Shown here: one piece after another, positions 24,903 to 35,748 of the stretch
Layout: each line of letters opens with the position of its first letter
How positions within the stretch are numbered: the first letter of the stretch is position 1
NCBI RefSeq assembly: GCF_000165425.1
Contig: NW_001798955.1
Coordinates: 620,001 to 684,000 of the forward strand
DNA from: Paramecium tetraurelia
Taxonomy: Eukaryota; Ciliophora; Oligohymenophorea; Peniculida; Parameciidae
Direction: 5' to 3'
Length of the DNA stretch: 64,000 nt
The notes under the pieces: generated by a model
Databases searched by the model: none
Seen by the model: the letters and a program-made list of their open reading frames with translations, nothing else
Told to the model about the DNA's origin: nothing
Position numbers and translations under genes: made by a program

Positions 24903-25359
24903 ATGAGTGATATTAGTTTAGGGATACAGTACAACATTTAATAACTTAATAAGTCCTCGCTAATAAAGTGCTAGAAAATAATTCACTTAATAATAAGTTA
25001 AATACTTCTACAATTCAAATATATTCGCAGATAGACAACAGAACTACGATCCCACTCAATTCGACAGAAGCCAGATTATCAAAGAGGCCAAAACTCAAAG
25101 ATAAACATACAGCCCTCCTCTATCCCCGAAAGTCTAGAGAATGGAAAGATCGCCATAACCCTAAGTAGAGTTGGATATCATAACTGGAATGCCAATAACT
25201 GAGAGGTAGAGCCTATTAAGCAAGAAGCCTATGACAAAGCAAATGGCAGAAAAGCAAGAGTCAAATTGGGAGAATAAAACACAAAAAAAGAAGGAATCGG
25301 AGAGTCAATAAGGGGATAAGAAATATGCTTCTTTATATTTTGATAACAAAGTATATTGA
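24903..25359 (+). CDS. small Pro/Lys/Gln-rich protein, 144 aa
   Basis: Start MSDISLGIQYNIQQL; a 22-nt intron opening GTCC near 24949-24974 restores the frame, which ends in TGA at 25357-25359 (closed). The product is hydrophilic and basic, with ADRQQNYDPTQFDRSQIIKE, YSPPLSPKVQRM and ITGMPITERQSLLSKKPMT. It ends in a Lys/Glu-rich segment and SLYFDNKVY. No membrane segment or globular domain is recognised. The short motif pattern is reminiscent of small axonemal or microtubule-associated proteins, but that is only an impression. GC content is far above the flanking spacers. Confidence 0.65.
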
Positions 25360-25638
25360 TGCTCATATTATAGAAATAATATGAATAATGGTTAAAATAG
25401 AATAAAGAATATGAGGACATCAATTATTTTCACAAGAAATAGCCAAATTCAACTAATAGTGTGGTTAAAGGGGATGGGAATAGTTATTTTAAGATTCACG
25501 GGAAATAATGCAATCAATCTTAACATAAATGATAATAATTTGTACTTTATATTCAAAATTAAATCTATAGCTCTCTTTGTGTATGATTTTAAAAATATGA
25601 TCGAAATAAATTATTAATACAGTTCATTAATTATTATA

Positions 25639-27256
25639 ATGAATAATGATAATAATAATAATCCAAACAACAACAACAACAACCAGCATAACTTTCTCTC
25701 GCCATTTCCTCATCCACTTTAAGAACTAGAGTCATTTTTAGAGATAGGATCCTAGTTTTAATTAAACTAATTTCTAAACTTCTATTCCTTTGGAGATTAG
25801 CGAGGAAGATCATTTTTACCGATAAGTGGCTTTCCTTCGAGGCCCTCTAATTAGGATGATGAAATTATGTTTTACTTTTAAAATCAAAATAGACGAGAAC
25901 CCTCATCTCCAAGGTTAAAATTTTAATAAATTCAGATAAAAGAACTCCAACCTCGATAAATATATGTAAAAGCGAACGATTCCAATTCAGAATGAGGAAT
26001 TAAACAAAAATGAACCCTACATAAAAGTTACTGTGTTGAGAAATATAAACTACCCAAATACAAATCATTCAAATGAATACTTCATAAATTAACATGGGTA
26101 AATTTTACAAGGAATTTTTAGTCTCATAGGCTCTCATAAGATTGCTGACTCTGAGGACATCCTTATAGGAAGATCTCATCGAACAGATGTCTATCCAAAT
26201 GATATAAGTAAGAACTCATCATCTAAGCTTTTAGCCCTTCCAGAAGATAGAATAATCTCAAGAATTCATTGTAAATTAGTCTGCAAACACTACTTCAGAA
26301 AAGAACAAAAAATTAAACTCATCTACAAATTAGCAATTTAAAGCATACGAACTTCATCCAATTCCTCATTGCCTAAAAGAGCCTTATCGATTATTTCTTA
26401 ATTTTTGGAGTACATTTATTTACTAATTTTTAGATGTCCAAGACATGCCTACGTTTAAGATTTAGGTAGTTTGTGTGGAACTCTTTTTAAAATTTAAAAA
26501 CATGAACCCAATATTATGAAATATGATTAAAAGTATAGTATTGGCAGTGATACAAATTTTAATGTCCAACATTGTGAATCTTATAACGAGAAAGGAATTG
26601 AAATAGATGATAATTTCTATAGGTTGTTAAGAAAATTCAATCGTCCAAAGGTAGGCAAACATGAAATTCATTTTAATGATTAATCAATATTCCAAAAGTT
26701 TTAGAGGATAAATCCATAAGATGATGATAGCGAAGATACAAAAACTAGACCTGAAGATTTCTATTATAAGCTCAAAGAATACAAAGTAGCCTTTATTTCT
26801 ATCAAATTCAATGGTTCTGGCATTGATAACGGAAAACATAATAACATTTTTATTCATCTAGAAAATTCGGATTCCATCGAATTTTAAATAGGAAGAGGAT
26901 AAGAAAACAATGTCAAAATCAATTCCAACACTATATCAAGGAAATAAAGCAGATTTAAATATTCAAAAAGGTATAGTTGCCAATTATTTTAGCCTGAAAT
27001 CATGGGTAATTTTTGATGGATCCAAAGATAGAGATTCAGCAAATGGCACTTGGGTTTTTTTATCAACAACAGATTAAGCAGAAAAGAAACAAGAATCAGA
27101 TTTAATTGTCTTAAAAAACAATGCAGAAATAAAAATTAGTGAATTTATTCTGAAAATTGAAATGTTTTAAGGAAAGTAAGAAATTATATGTTAATTTTTA
27201 TTAGGAAATAAAGTAAAATTAATTAGTAATTACTAAATGAACTAAAAGGTGAATGA
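25639..27256 (+). CDS. protein with two FHA domains, 513 aa
   Basis: Introns of 25, 22 and 29 nt close the frame. A poly-Asn start (MNNDNNNNPNNNNNN) and Pro/Arg/Phe-rich segment are followed by two forkhead-associated-like domains, which bind phosphothreonine peptides. The first contains ILIGRSHRTDVYPND, IISRIHCKLVC and, after an insertion, a DLGSLCGTLFKI strand. The second contains FQIGRGQENNVKINS, TISRKQSRFKYSK and DRDSANGTWVFL, keeping the GR, S-R-x and NGT signature. In the first the usual N-G-T is replaced by L-C-G-T. The protein ends with a short charged helix (QQLLNELKGE). A phospho-dependent scaffolding role is inferred. No catalytic domain is present. Confidence 0.85.
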
Positions 27257-27552
27257 TTTAAAATAATTATACATATTCATATAAACAATAACTTAAATAT
27301 TACAATTTAATACTTCTTCACCCTTACTTTTAGTCATCTAAAAATCAGTTTAAAATGACAATATTTAAAATCTTGATTTATAATTTATTATTTGGTTTTA
27401 CCCTCCTTATTGATGACACCCTTAACTCTTAAAGTTATCTACATTTTTATATAATTTTAGATTTTAAAACTTACAAATTAAATACTCCTACAAAGATTTG
27501 GACCTGATATTGCAAAATTTGCCAAAAGAAATATTAAATTTATAATTTATTA
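27257..27552. other. intergenic spacer
   Basis: This is about 296 bp of AT-rich sequence between co-directional genes. No open frame or structured element was seen. Confidence 0.5.
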
Positions 27553-28980
27553 ATGAATTTTTTATCTCTTATTGATCTGTTTGGAGTGGAGTTGAGATAA
27601 TAAATTAGCCTTAACGTCAAAAGCCAAAAATCTAAATTAGGAGGAATTATATCTCTTTTTATTTTAGCAGCTAGTTTAGGTTATTTAGCATACATTATGA
27701 ATGAGTGGATTTCCTTTCGCTTACTTCCCAAGTCAACAAACACAATGAAAGCCAATTTGGCTTCTGAATTATAATACGATGAAGATCAAAAGTTATTTGA
27801 ATTTTTTTATTGGAAGTACCAAGATTAATAAATTGATCCATTTAACTAATAAAATAACATTCTCACTCCGTTGGGTATTAATTTTGAAAATGGTTTCCCC
27901 TCAGCAATATTTTCTTTTCTATCTCAGAATGAATCAATTTCTTATTATGGAACAAAAAAATTTGGATTAAATCAGTTTACGTTGTCTCAAAACAGTAATG
28001 GCTCGTCCTTAGAAAATGTGAGAGAATTAATGCTTGTATTAGTTAGATGTGAGAAAAAATATTTAACTGGAAATTAGAGCTGTGCAAGCGAAGAGGAAAT
28101 TGATAATTTTTTTGATTCTGCTGTGAATTTTATTGCATTCTAGATTCATTTACAATAATTTAATTCAGAAACCTAAGAATTCGAATTCATTAAAAAGTCA
28201 TACTATTTTTCTATAGACAAAGTAATTTCTTCTTAAAGTTAAGTATTCCTCAAGCAAACCTAGGCTTATATTGACAATGGTGTTTTATTAGGGTCTATAG
28301 AATAAGAAACCTTTGTACAAGATGCTAATATATTGACAACATCTGCTTCTATAAATTTCTGGCAAAAAATTCTAGGTATGGACACTTACCTTAATATGAT
28401 TTTTCGCCTTGATCCTGTATCTCAGGAATTAAAGATAGTGTATCCTAAACTTGGGGAGGTTTTAGCATAAGTGGGTTCAATTGCCAATATTCTTCTGTTG
28501 TTGAGGTATGTAATACTCTACTACAATGAGAAATTATTAGAATATAATTTTATAGATTAGGTTTTGAGCTTTTATTTCACTGATTATCAATAAATCAAAA
28601 ACTCCAAAGTAAATTATGATAAAAAAGCTTGTGCAGTTTTGGTCGAGTAGGCTTAAAAACGACTTGTTTATATTAATATCATATATGAACTGTCAAGAAT
28701 ATAATTGTTCTTGCAGTATCACTTTGGACGTAAAAAGTTATAAGAAAGTCATTCAATGGGCATTCTATTAAAGCCGCCCAATAAAAACTTAAACTAAGAT
28801 TTAGAGTAAGCATTGGCGTAATGTTAAGAGGAAAATTTAGATGATGAAAATCAAACTTTTCATATTAAAGACTTTTTCTTATTGAGCTAACCAAAAAACA
28901 AGTAGAAGTAAGTAGAAGAATAATCTGTTCGTTAGTATGATCCGATAGCTGCTCAGCAAATAAATTCTTAGATTAAATGA
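27553..28980 (+). CDS. uncharacterised two-TM membrane protein, 475 aa, intronless
   Basis: The open frame has 476 codons. The N-terminus is MNFLSLIDLFGVELRQQIS, then a basic SQKSKLGG and a transmembrane helix (IISLFILAASLGYLAYIM). A long extracytoplasmic or lumenal domain (about residues 65-290) follows. A second hydrophobic segment lies at about residues 300-330 (VGSIANILLLLRYVILYY), and a charged cytoplasmic tail follows. The 'short tail - TM - large domain - TM - long tail' layout is typical of a large family of ciliate-specific membrane proteins of unknown role. Sporadic Cys are present in the lumenal domain. No enzyme motif is visible. Confidence 0.75.
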
Positions 28981-29075
28981 TGTATTAAAGATGAGATGTC
29001 AAGCAATATTTTATATTGTATATATACATTAGAAACATTAATTGTTCTAGTTTGTAATTTATATTAGATAATTTA

Positions 29076-29834
29076 ATGGGTAACTTTTGTAAAAAAGAAC
29101 AAAATCCAAATAGTTCTTATAGATCGTCAATTTCCTATGAACCAAGAAAAGGAATCTGTATAAAAGAGGGCGTGAATGAGCAGTGTATGTTTGATCGGCA
29201 CAAAACTCTTTTGGTACCAAGTGTGAGTACAATGATCATCAAAGAAGAACTTGGTAAAGAGACAGGTACATCGAACCCAGATGAAAGTTTAATCAAAGAC
29301 AGTCATTTAACTTCTTGTACATCAAATTTGAGAAAGAGTTCTATAAGCAATAACACAATCTAATTGTTAAATGTAAATTTTAAAGGATACCTCCACTCTC
29401 ACAGAATTCGATATCCCAATTCTCGATTGAATGAAGTGATCTGTTGCTAAGAGTGTGGTAATGATTATGACAATTGGTCTGTCGAAAATGTAGATGAGAA
29501 TTTAATTAAAGTACTCATTTAGCTTTTAAAGTGATAGTTATATCATCCTCTAACTAAATGTTACTTAAAGGTTCAACAAAACAGTAACAATGGCTATATC
29601 AATGTGGGTGGAAGTGAAAATGGGGATGTTTGGCAAATTGAAAAATTCAAAGACAACATAAGTAAAATCTACTACTATTGTTTAGGAATACGACACTTAG
29701 ACTCTGGGTAATATTTGTAAACAAATGCCAACTTATGCAATTCTGAAGGTTTATTTGTAGTTTCTTTACTAAGTATTGATTCTGGTAAGCCTGAAGATAC
29801 TTGCACTCTTTGGAAAGCAATTGAAATTCAATGA
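29076..29834 (+). CDS. MIR-domain protein with predicted N-myristoylation, 243 aa
   Basis: The start MGNFCKK is a good myristoylation/palmitoylation site. After a Ser-rich linker comes a MIR-type beta-trefoil. It contains FKGYLHSHRIRYP, NEVICCQECGNDYDNWSVE, YHPLTKCYLKVQQ, GYINVGGSENGDVWQIE, CLGIRHLDSGQYLQT and TLWKAIEIQ. This is the repeating LHSH...W pattern of SDF2, protein O-mannosyltransferases and IP3/ryanodine receptors. A 27-nt intron at 29511-29537 carries an in-frame TGA and must be removed. Unlike SDF2 it lacks a secretory signal. A membrane-anchored cytosolic ligand-binding role is therefore inferred. The frame is closed. Confidence 0.85.
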
Positions 29835-29863
29835 TAATGTTTTATTAATATCAAAAGTTGGTT

Positions 29864-30149
29864 TCAACTTCTTCTCATTCTTCTGTCTCTTTTTGATGGA
29901 TCCTATCCGTTTCCTACACAATTTTAATCTTAATATGTATAAATGTTAGGGAATGGTTATTTATCCTCGGCTTTTCTATTCTCTTCTGTCAAGTGATCAG
30001 CGAATTTCTAAGAAATATGAGAGTTCTAATTACTGATAAATGTTTTCTTGCTTGGTTAGCCGATGTTTCCTCCTTTTTCTATCCCCCCAAATCAGTGTTA
30101 GGTAGGCAGGATTCGCCTTACAGATATATAAAATCATACCTGGTTTCAT
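29864..30149 (-). CDS. small hydrophilic protein, apparently frameshifted at a C6 run
   Basis: The tail in one frame is protein-like and ends in TGA at 29864-29866. It reads IEKGGNIGQPSKKTFISNQ ... FADHLTEENRKAEDKQPFPN ... DPSKRDRRMRRS. Its upstream continuation (MKPGESCLPNTDLGG from ATG 30147-30149, with a 23-nt intron) is in a different frame. The two meet at CCCCCC on the plus strand (about 30091-30096). No GT lies nearby to make an intron. Either an indel in a homopolymer (sequence or assembly error, or real decay) or an alternative N-terminus explains this. The product is basic and Gln/Asn-rich, with no known domain. It sits 29 bp from the MIR gene stop. Confidence 0.5.
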
Positions 30150-30275
30150 AGTTAAATTGTGACCCAGTTGATGTTTGCTGTGTCTTAAATGTTAATGTTT
30201 GGCTTGAATAACAAAAACAACTAATAATATGAGAATTATTTGTTTAATCATTAATATATATATTATTATTCTTAA

Positions 30276-31410
30276 TCAATTTAAAATGCAGCTCTCGTAT
30301 GTTGGTATCATGTACTTTATGTTTATGTAAGCATCCTATTAAATAATCCATCAAACACTTACTTCTCCTCCTGTTTATTCAAAAAGTTCAAGTGTTTCCT
30401 ATATTAAATCCCCAACATTGACTCTCTTCCTTTGATTATACTCAATTTTATCCCCTATATTTGAATTATTGTTTTTATATAAGTTCATTATTGGTAACAA
30501 TTATCTGTAATAAGGTACTAATATATATATATATGTAATGCTCACCTAACGCTTCGCCCACCATTTCTCCACTCAATACAAGTTTCTGTAAAACTTTTAA
30601 TTACACTTCCATAATGTTTATATCTCTTGTGTTTAAATTAGCTATCGAAATAGAAGATTGCTTTTACTTTTAATTGGAATAATCAATTATGGAATTACGG
30701 GCAATATCTTATTACCCCCACTCTCAAGTAAACCATACGTGCCCAAAATGGCTAAGAATCTGTAAGGATCCATTTTTTCCTATTGATTTAATAAAGTGGT
30801 CATACCCTTAATCCATCAAAGAAGATGGGCAAATAATGGTGATAGTCTAATTATTCTGGGGATATCTTCCAGATGATTCTGTTGACACTCCCTTAATGAT
30901 CAACCTATCAATATAACTGTGTATGAGTTACCTTAATTGGTAAATCTCCTCTATCGTAATATCTCCTGAAATCTGAAACTGTAATTGTTCTTTAATCATA
31001 GGCTCCTGCTTTTGGTGGTGCTGGCTTATACTCTTCCTTCTTTAATAATTATGAACTTGTTCTTCCCCCTGTTCCCTAATGAGTCCCTTAATATTTATCT
31101 AAAATGCTAAATCACCATTCTTACTAGTAATCAAGGCATTTTAAGTGGTCTCATGAACAGGTTCCATCACTTTTTGCTTGTTGGCTTTCTCCTTTGGGAT
31201 GTATTCCTTTGGAAAATCCCCAAATGGTGAATGAGGATTCTTGGGAGCATAGGGTGTCTTCCATGCCTTGTAATTCTAAAAGGTTTTGGAATAACAAAAT
31301 ACTTGATTTTCTTGTTTTTTTAGTATATTTTTTAAATGATCTTCGACAATCTATTAAGATGCCAAATTCTCTTTTCTTCCAACTGATTATCCTTATATTT
31401 TGGGTAGCAT
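30276..31410 (-). CDS. PACRG: PACRG, Parkin co-regulated gene protein, 315 aa
   Basis: PACRG is a HEAT-like inner-junction protein of axonemal doublet microtubules that binds tubulin with CFAP20/FAP20. Seven introns of 26-28 nt close the frame. The N-terminal extension (about 100 residues, [17 protein letters not shown] ... [15 protein letters not shown]) is low complexity. The conserved core then reads [68 protein letters not shown] and [17 protein letters not shown]. It ends [16 protein letters not shown], as in animal and Chlamydomonas PACRG. Identity is very strong. It should be needed for cilium structure. Confidence 0.97.
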
Positions 31411-31467
31411 TTAATTATTTAATTTTTATTTATGCAATAATTCTAAACCTCCATCCTTGATAAAGAC

Positions 31468-32489
31468 ATGCTTTTGTAAACTGATGGTTCTCTCTATGTA
31501 GGAACCATTATTAGAGGAAATCTCCAAGGCTTTGGTTTGCTAATAAACCCCGACGGATGTAAATAACAACCAATATAATTTAGCATATTATTATGGGGAA
31601 TTCAAAGACTCTGAGCCAATTAACATTGGAATCTACAAGTTGTAGAATTCGTGTATTAAATTGCATTTTGATGACAATTCAAATTTGATCGACTCTGAGA
31701 ATATACATAATAAAAGTTTCCTCTATAAAGTAATCCCTTTTAAAAACAACTCCTATGGCGATAAAATACTAATCAAAAGGTTTACTAACATGATAACCTA
31801 CGGACTCACAAAGAAAGGGGAATATGATGGGTTCTGCGTTCAGCATTACAAAAATGGAGATACCTTCTATGGGTAAATAATTAAAGGTAAGAGAGAAGGC
31901 GATGCCATTGAATTCAAAAGTAAAAAATAATAATGGTTCTGGCTAATCTACAAGGAAGACGTCGTATAATAATAAAAGTTTTATGGAGACAATTTTGTGC
32001 CAAGAGATTTAATTAGTAATTATACCTTTTGATTTAATTTTAGCTGAATTATTTGGTTAGATACATAACAAAATACCCAATCACTCTCGAGTTGTGTCAT
32101 TAGCTAACATTCAATTTAATATTAATAATATAATTCTTAATATGAATCTGGAAAATTCAATTAAAGAAGAAGTGGAAAAGGGTGAAAACAAGGGAGCCCG
32201 ATAGTTTGCAAACTCATTCGAAGAAGATTAAGTGCAATTTGATGATAACGAATAATTCAAAGAACTCTAAGAGTTTCAGAATGATAATTTGAGCAAACTC
32301 ACTCAAACAGAAATCGAATAAGCTAAAATTAGAATTGGCAGAAGCACAAGTTGCTTAGTTAGTTCTACTGATAATCCTTAATGTACTTCGAATATTAGAG
32401 ACATGGTCAAAACAAAAATCATAATTAAACGATCTACTTCTCCCATACTAACTACAATTAGACCCTTATTTTCTGTGATAAGAGTTTGA
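31468..32489 (+). CDS. MORN-repeat protein, 322 aa
   Basis: Introns of 25 and 28 nt close the frame. The N-terminal half carries MORN-type beta-hairpin repeats: GSLYVGTIIRGNLQGFGLLI, GSYYYGEFKDSEP, a degenerate pair (YGLTKKGEYDGFCVQ) and GDTFYGQIIKGKREGDAIEF. The C-terminal half is acidic and Gln/Asn/Glu-rich with a possible coiled coil (EEDQVQFDDNEQFKELQEF). It ends in a Ser/Thr/Arg-rich segment. MORN proteins in ciliates attach to membranes and the cortex, so a cortical scaffold role is inferred. It starts 57 bp from the divergent PACRG gene, so they may share a promoter. Confidence 0.82.
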
Positions 32490-32580
32490 ATATTTATTAT
32501 TGAGTGTTTTCTTGTTTGTCTAAATTTTATTATAAAAAGACTAAGGTATACTTTTCCTTATTAATATTACATAAATAATT

Positions 32581-33679
32581 ATGTTCAAAGTCAAGATTCT
32601 CCAATTATTTGATTCCTTTGTATTAAATACAGTCGGGCCATACTATAGGAGAATTGGAAAAAGCCTCCTCTCACAAGGAAATGATATCCTTGGAAGCGAA
32701 GCCAGCGATGATCGTTTAGTGTAGTGTTTGAGAAAAGTGCAAGCTAATGGTTAAACTCCATAAATCAGTGAAGCATTATTTACTGCCCCTAATTCAGTTT
32801 TAGTTGGAAATGTTATTTTAAAGCAGAAGTATTATTAGAAATGTTCATCGTTAGCTCCTCTGTCTGGTATGGTGCCACTTTGCGTGCTGATTAAAATGCT
32901 ATAACAGTGGGCAAAAATGCCTTAATACAAGATAATGTCTATGTCAGGGCAACATAACCAGTGACTTTAGGAAATAACTCTTACGTAGGACCAAATTCAA
33001 ATTTATAAGGTTGTTTAATTGGTGATGATGCATTTATTGGAATGGGATCAACAATTAAATAAGGTGCTTCTGTCTAAGGAATTGTCGCAGCAGGATCTCT
33101 TGTACCAGAAGGCACTCAAATTAAATAAGGAGAGGTTTGGGCTGGGTCTCCTGCCAAATATTTAAGAGATATCACACCTCAAGAATTGCAAATCCTTAGA
33201 GAATATAAATAGGAATTATTGGAATTAGCATAAGTTCATGGTGAAGAAACTTCAAAGAGTTTCAGACAAGTATTTTCAATGTTCATCTTAGGTTGTCATT
33301 GACACAGATGAGAGACTAATAAAATAATAAAGAGGAACTGAAGAGGAGGCTCTTTAAAAAGTAGCTGAGTTGAATTTCCCTCTGGAATATGAGGATGAAG
33401 AATTCATCGAATAGAGAGTGTTTATGAAATAATAACCACCAATGTTTATGGACTCTGAAAATCTTTTTAGTCAACAAGAGCAATATGAATAAGATCTAAG
33501 TTAATTTTCTGAAAGTATTCATAAATCCCAATCTCCTAGATATGTAAAAATATGGCGAAGATTACTAAATTTATGAAGAGGCTAAGAAGTACTTTGAGTA
33601 AAACCCATAAGCTAAAGCCAATCAATTCCAACCAAAATCTGAAATCCCTGATGACAAACCTTGGAGCAGGAAATATTGA
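32581..33679 (+). CDS. gamma-carbonic-anhydrase-like left-handed beta-helix protein, 341 aa
   Basis: Introns of 26, 22 and 25 nt close the frame. The N-terminus (MFKVKILQLFDSFVLNTVG) resembles a mitochondrial presequence region. Hexapeptide repeats follow: SVLVGNVIL, SSVWYGATLRADQNAITVG, ALIQDNVYV, VTLGNNSYVGPNSNL, CLIGDDAFIGMGSTI, ASVQGIVAAGSLV and EVWAGSPAKYLRD. These define gamma-CA/Complex I CA-like subunits. The three zinc histidines of active gamma-CA are not evident at their usual places (VYVRAT, VGPNSNL), so enzymatic activity is doubtful. A C-terminal extension of about 120 acidic residues (ending DDKPWSRKY) is unusual. It is probably a mitochondrial Complex I matrix-arm component, by analogy with plant and ciliate Complex I. 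Confidence 0.85.
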
Positions 33680-33705
33680 TTTATTAAACATCAAATAAAA
33701 TTACA

Positions 33706-33981
33706 TCAAAACTCTTTATATTTGCTAGATTATATCATCTATACTAAAATCGGCATTTAAATACTATTTAGAATGTACAATTTATTTAATAATTTATTTA
33801 TTAAACTAATGATGAATATAAAAGGCCGAGTTTTAATTTTAAATAATAGTAGAAGCAATTCTCTATTATTTAGAATATGACATAAATTTTCGGAGGGTAT
33901 AACAATTATCGCTGAGTAATACAATAATATCACTATTAATTGATTCATTTTGAATATGTCTTCTCTTTTTTCATTATTCAT
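33706..33981 (-). CDS. possible small hydrophobic protein, 91 aa
   Basis: The frame runs from ATG at 33979-33981 (MNNEKREDIFKM) to TGA at 33706-33708. A short charged start is followed by a hydrophobic stretch (LIVILLYYSAIIVI) and a second one (FIFIISLINKLLNKLYIL). It could be a two-TM peptide. It could also be a chance frame, because the DNA is AT-rich and TGA is rare. It lies only 26 bp from the preceding stop. No similarity is recognised. Confidence 0.25.
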
Positions 33982-34887
33982 GATTCACTATTTGTTTTAG
34001 ATTCTTAATGCAGATTAGTGAACAACAAAGCCCTAGTAAAATAAAAATTTACAGATATCTTTAACAATTTCAAGTAAATATATAAAATTAGAAATAAATA
34101 TTTATTGAATAGAATTTTTAGTCTTTTTATAATTACAAACACCCACTAGTGATTTTATAGGGCATAAAAAGTAAAATTGTAATAATAATATTTACTTATT
34201 TCTTATTATTAATGCAATATTGTTATTATTATCAGTTTATATTAGTTCGGAATAATTAGGATGATCGATGTTGATAAATAAATAAAGTAATACTCAGGAA
34301 TGATACAAATCTACGTTAGTTAGTACTTGAGATGATTTTTCTATTCCTCAATTTTAAGTTTTTGAAAAAAAAACAGAAAAATAATTTAATCTTGCTTACA
34401 TGCTTTAGACAAAAAAAAGAGCAAGAATATGCCACAAATACATATAAAAAATAGAAAGAATTAATCAATTTTTGCATTTTCTTAAGAAAAAAAAAATCAT
34501 CAGATTGTTTGATTATATTATCAGAAACTTAGTATTATATCAGAGAGCAGTCAGTTTTTAGTAACAGAAAGAGAATTTTTATACCTTAATAATGAAAATA
34601 AATGTAAAAAAGTGTTAAAATAAATGAAAAAGCTGATGATTAGAAGCATAATATATTCGTTTGAATAAATTATACATTAAAAACAAATATGGTTATTATA
34701 ATGTATACTAAATAATAACCACAACTAATACAGGATGTTATGTCATGGCAAAATTTCAATATAAAATGTATTTTAAATTTATTATTCTAATTTTTACTTG
34801 CATAAAAAATCTTAGAAATATATTTATTTGTTGATTTTATATCATTGAAAGATCAGAAAAAAAAATAAAATAGTTTTTATTGTTAGA
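33982..34887. other. AT-rich stretch without a gene
   Basis: This is about 0.9 kb of very AT-rich sequence with A-runs and T-runs. I found no frame of coding-like composition, no tRNA-like cloverleaf and no repeat longer than a few units. Confidence 0.5.
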
Positions 34888-35013
34888 ATGTCATCAGAAA
34901 AGGGAGTTTATATTACTAATTAAAAATATGCAGCTATTCCGCAGTCCAATAATGCGAAAAGAGGAATGCATAAATTATATTAGATATCTATTGTATAAAA
35001 AGAGTATACTTGA
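34888..35013 (+). CDS. possible mini-gene, 41 aa
   Basis: ATG at 34888 opens a 42-codon frame (MSSEKGVYITNQKYAAIPQS ... MHKLYQISIVQKEYT) ending in TGA. Its base composition is less AT-rich than the preceding 0.9 kb. An intron after ISI could extend it, but the extension would overlap the start of the next gene. It may be a real micropeptide or an upstream open reading frame. Nothing is recognised. Confidence 0.25.
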
Positions 35014-35057
35014 TTTTATTGAGACTATAAGATTAAAATTAGAATATTAAAATATTT

Positions 35058-35712
35058 ATGAATATTATTTTGATTTCCTTAATTGCCTCAATTCAAGCAC
35101 TTCCATTATACTTGGGAATCTTTGCAAATGATTAATCAGAATCGAGAGTTTACATGAGATTAAAAGTATTGGATGCAGTTAAAATATTGATGAATCGCTA
35201 CCCTTAAGATTAAGATGTTTAATGTAAGAAATTAACTAATTAAAGATATGTACTATGAACTAACTAATAATAAAACATACAGATCTCCTCCTAATCTTCA
35301 CATCACAACATTTTATATAGGAGATAATAAAGATGCAGAATAATCAGAGTATTATAAAAATTTCAAAGTAAATCTCCCATAAGAAATGTAAATTTATGCC
35401 GTAGCCTTATTGCCAAAGAGAGTTATCGCATGTGTTGTTAGGAGAGAGGATTATGCAGTGCCTATAGAAAACAAATTCCCTCACATGACAACTTTAGTGG
35501 GAAATTGGACAGCTGTTGATTCTAATATATTCATGGCTAATTTATTTGATGACTATGGACCATTGAATAATATTTATTATAGCTTATTCGAGTAATCAGA
35601 AATAAAAGTTTACAGCACTCTAATAAATGGAAAAGGAGAAAAGAATCTACCTGCATATGTAGTTAAAATGCCATTTAGCATTGATGGATCAACCTAATAT
35701 GGGTTTCAATGA
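35058..35712 (+). CDS. secreted 2H-phosphoesterase-like protein, 210 aa
   Basis: A 22-nt intron near 35222-35245 closes the frame. MNIILISLIASIQALPLYLG is a signal peptide. The mature part contains two His-hydrophobic-Thr/Ser-type motifs. They are LHITTFYIG (His about residue 74) and FPHMTTLVG (His about residue 135). They lie 61 residues apart, each on a predicted beta strand, as in the 2H phosphoesterase superfamily (tRNA ligase CPD, LigT/AKAP18-like, 2'-5' RNA ligase). Between them lies ALLPKRVIACVV. The family usually cleaves 2',3'-cyclic or 2'-5' phosphodiester bonds, but an exported version is unexpected. The assignment rests on the paired motifs and spacing. Confidence 0.6.
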
Positions 35713-35748
35713 TTTTTAATTTATAGAAATAATTAGATTTGTTAATTA

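Noticed and set aside
30520-30537. TA-repeat microsatellite of possible regulatory interest
   Set aside because: It lies inside a 28-nt intron of PACRG and is ordinary for AT-rich introns.
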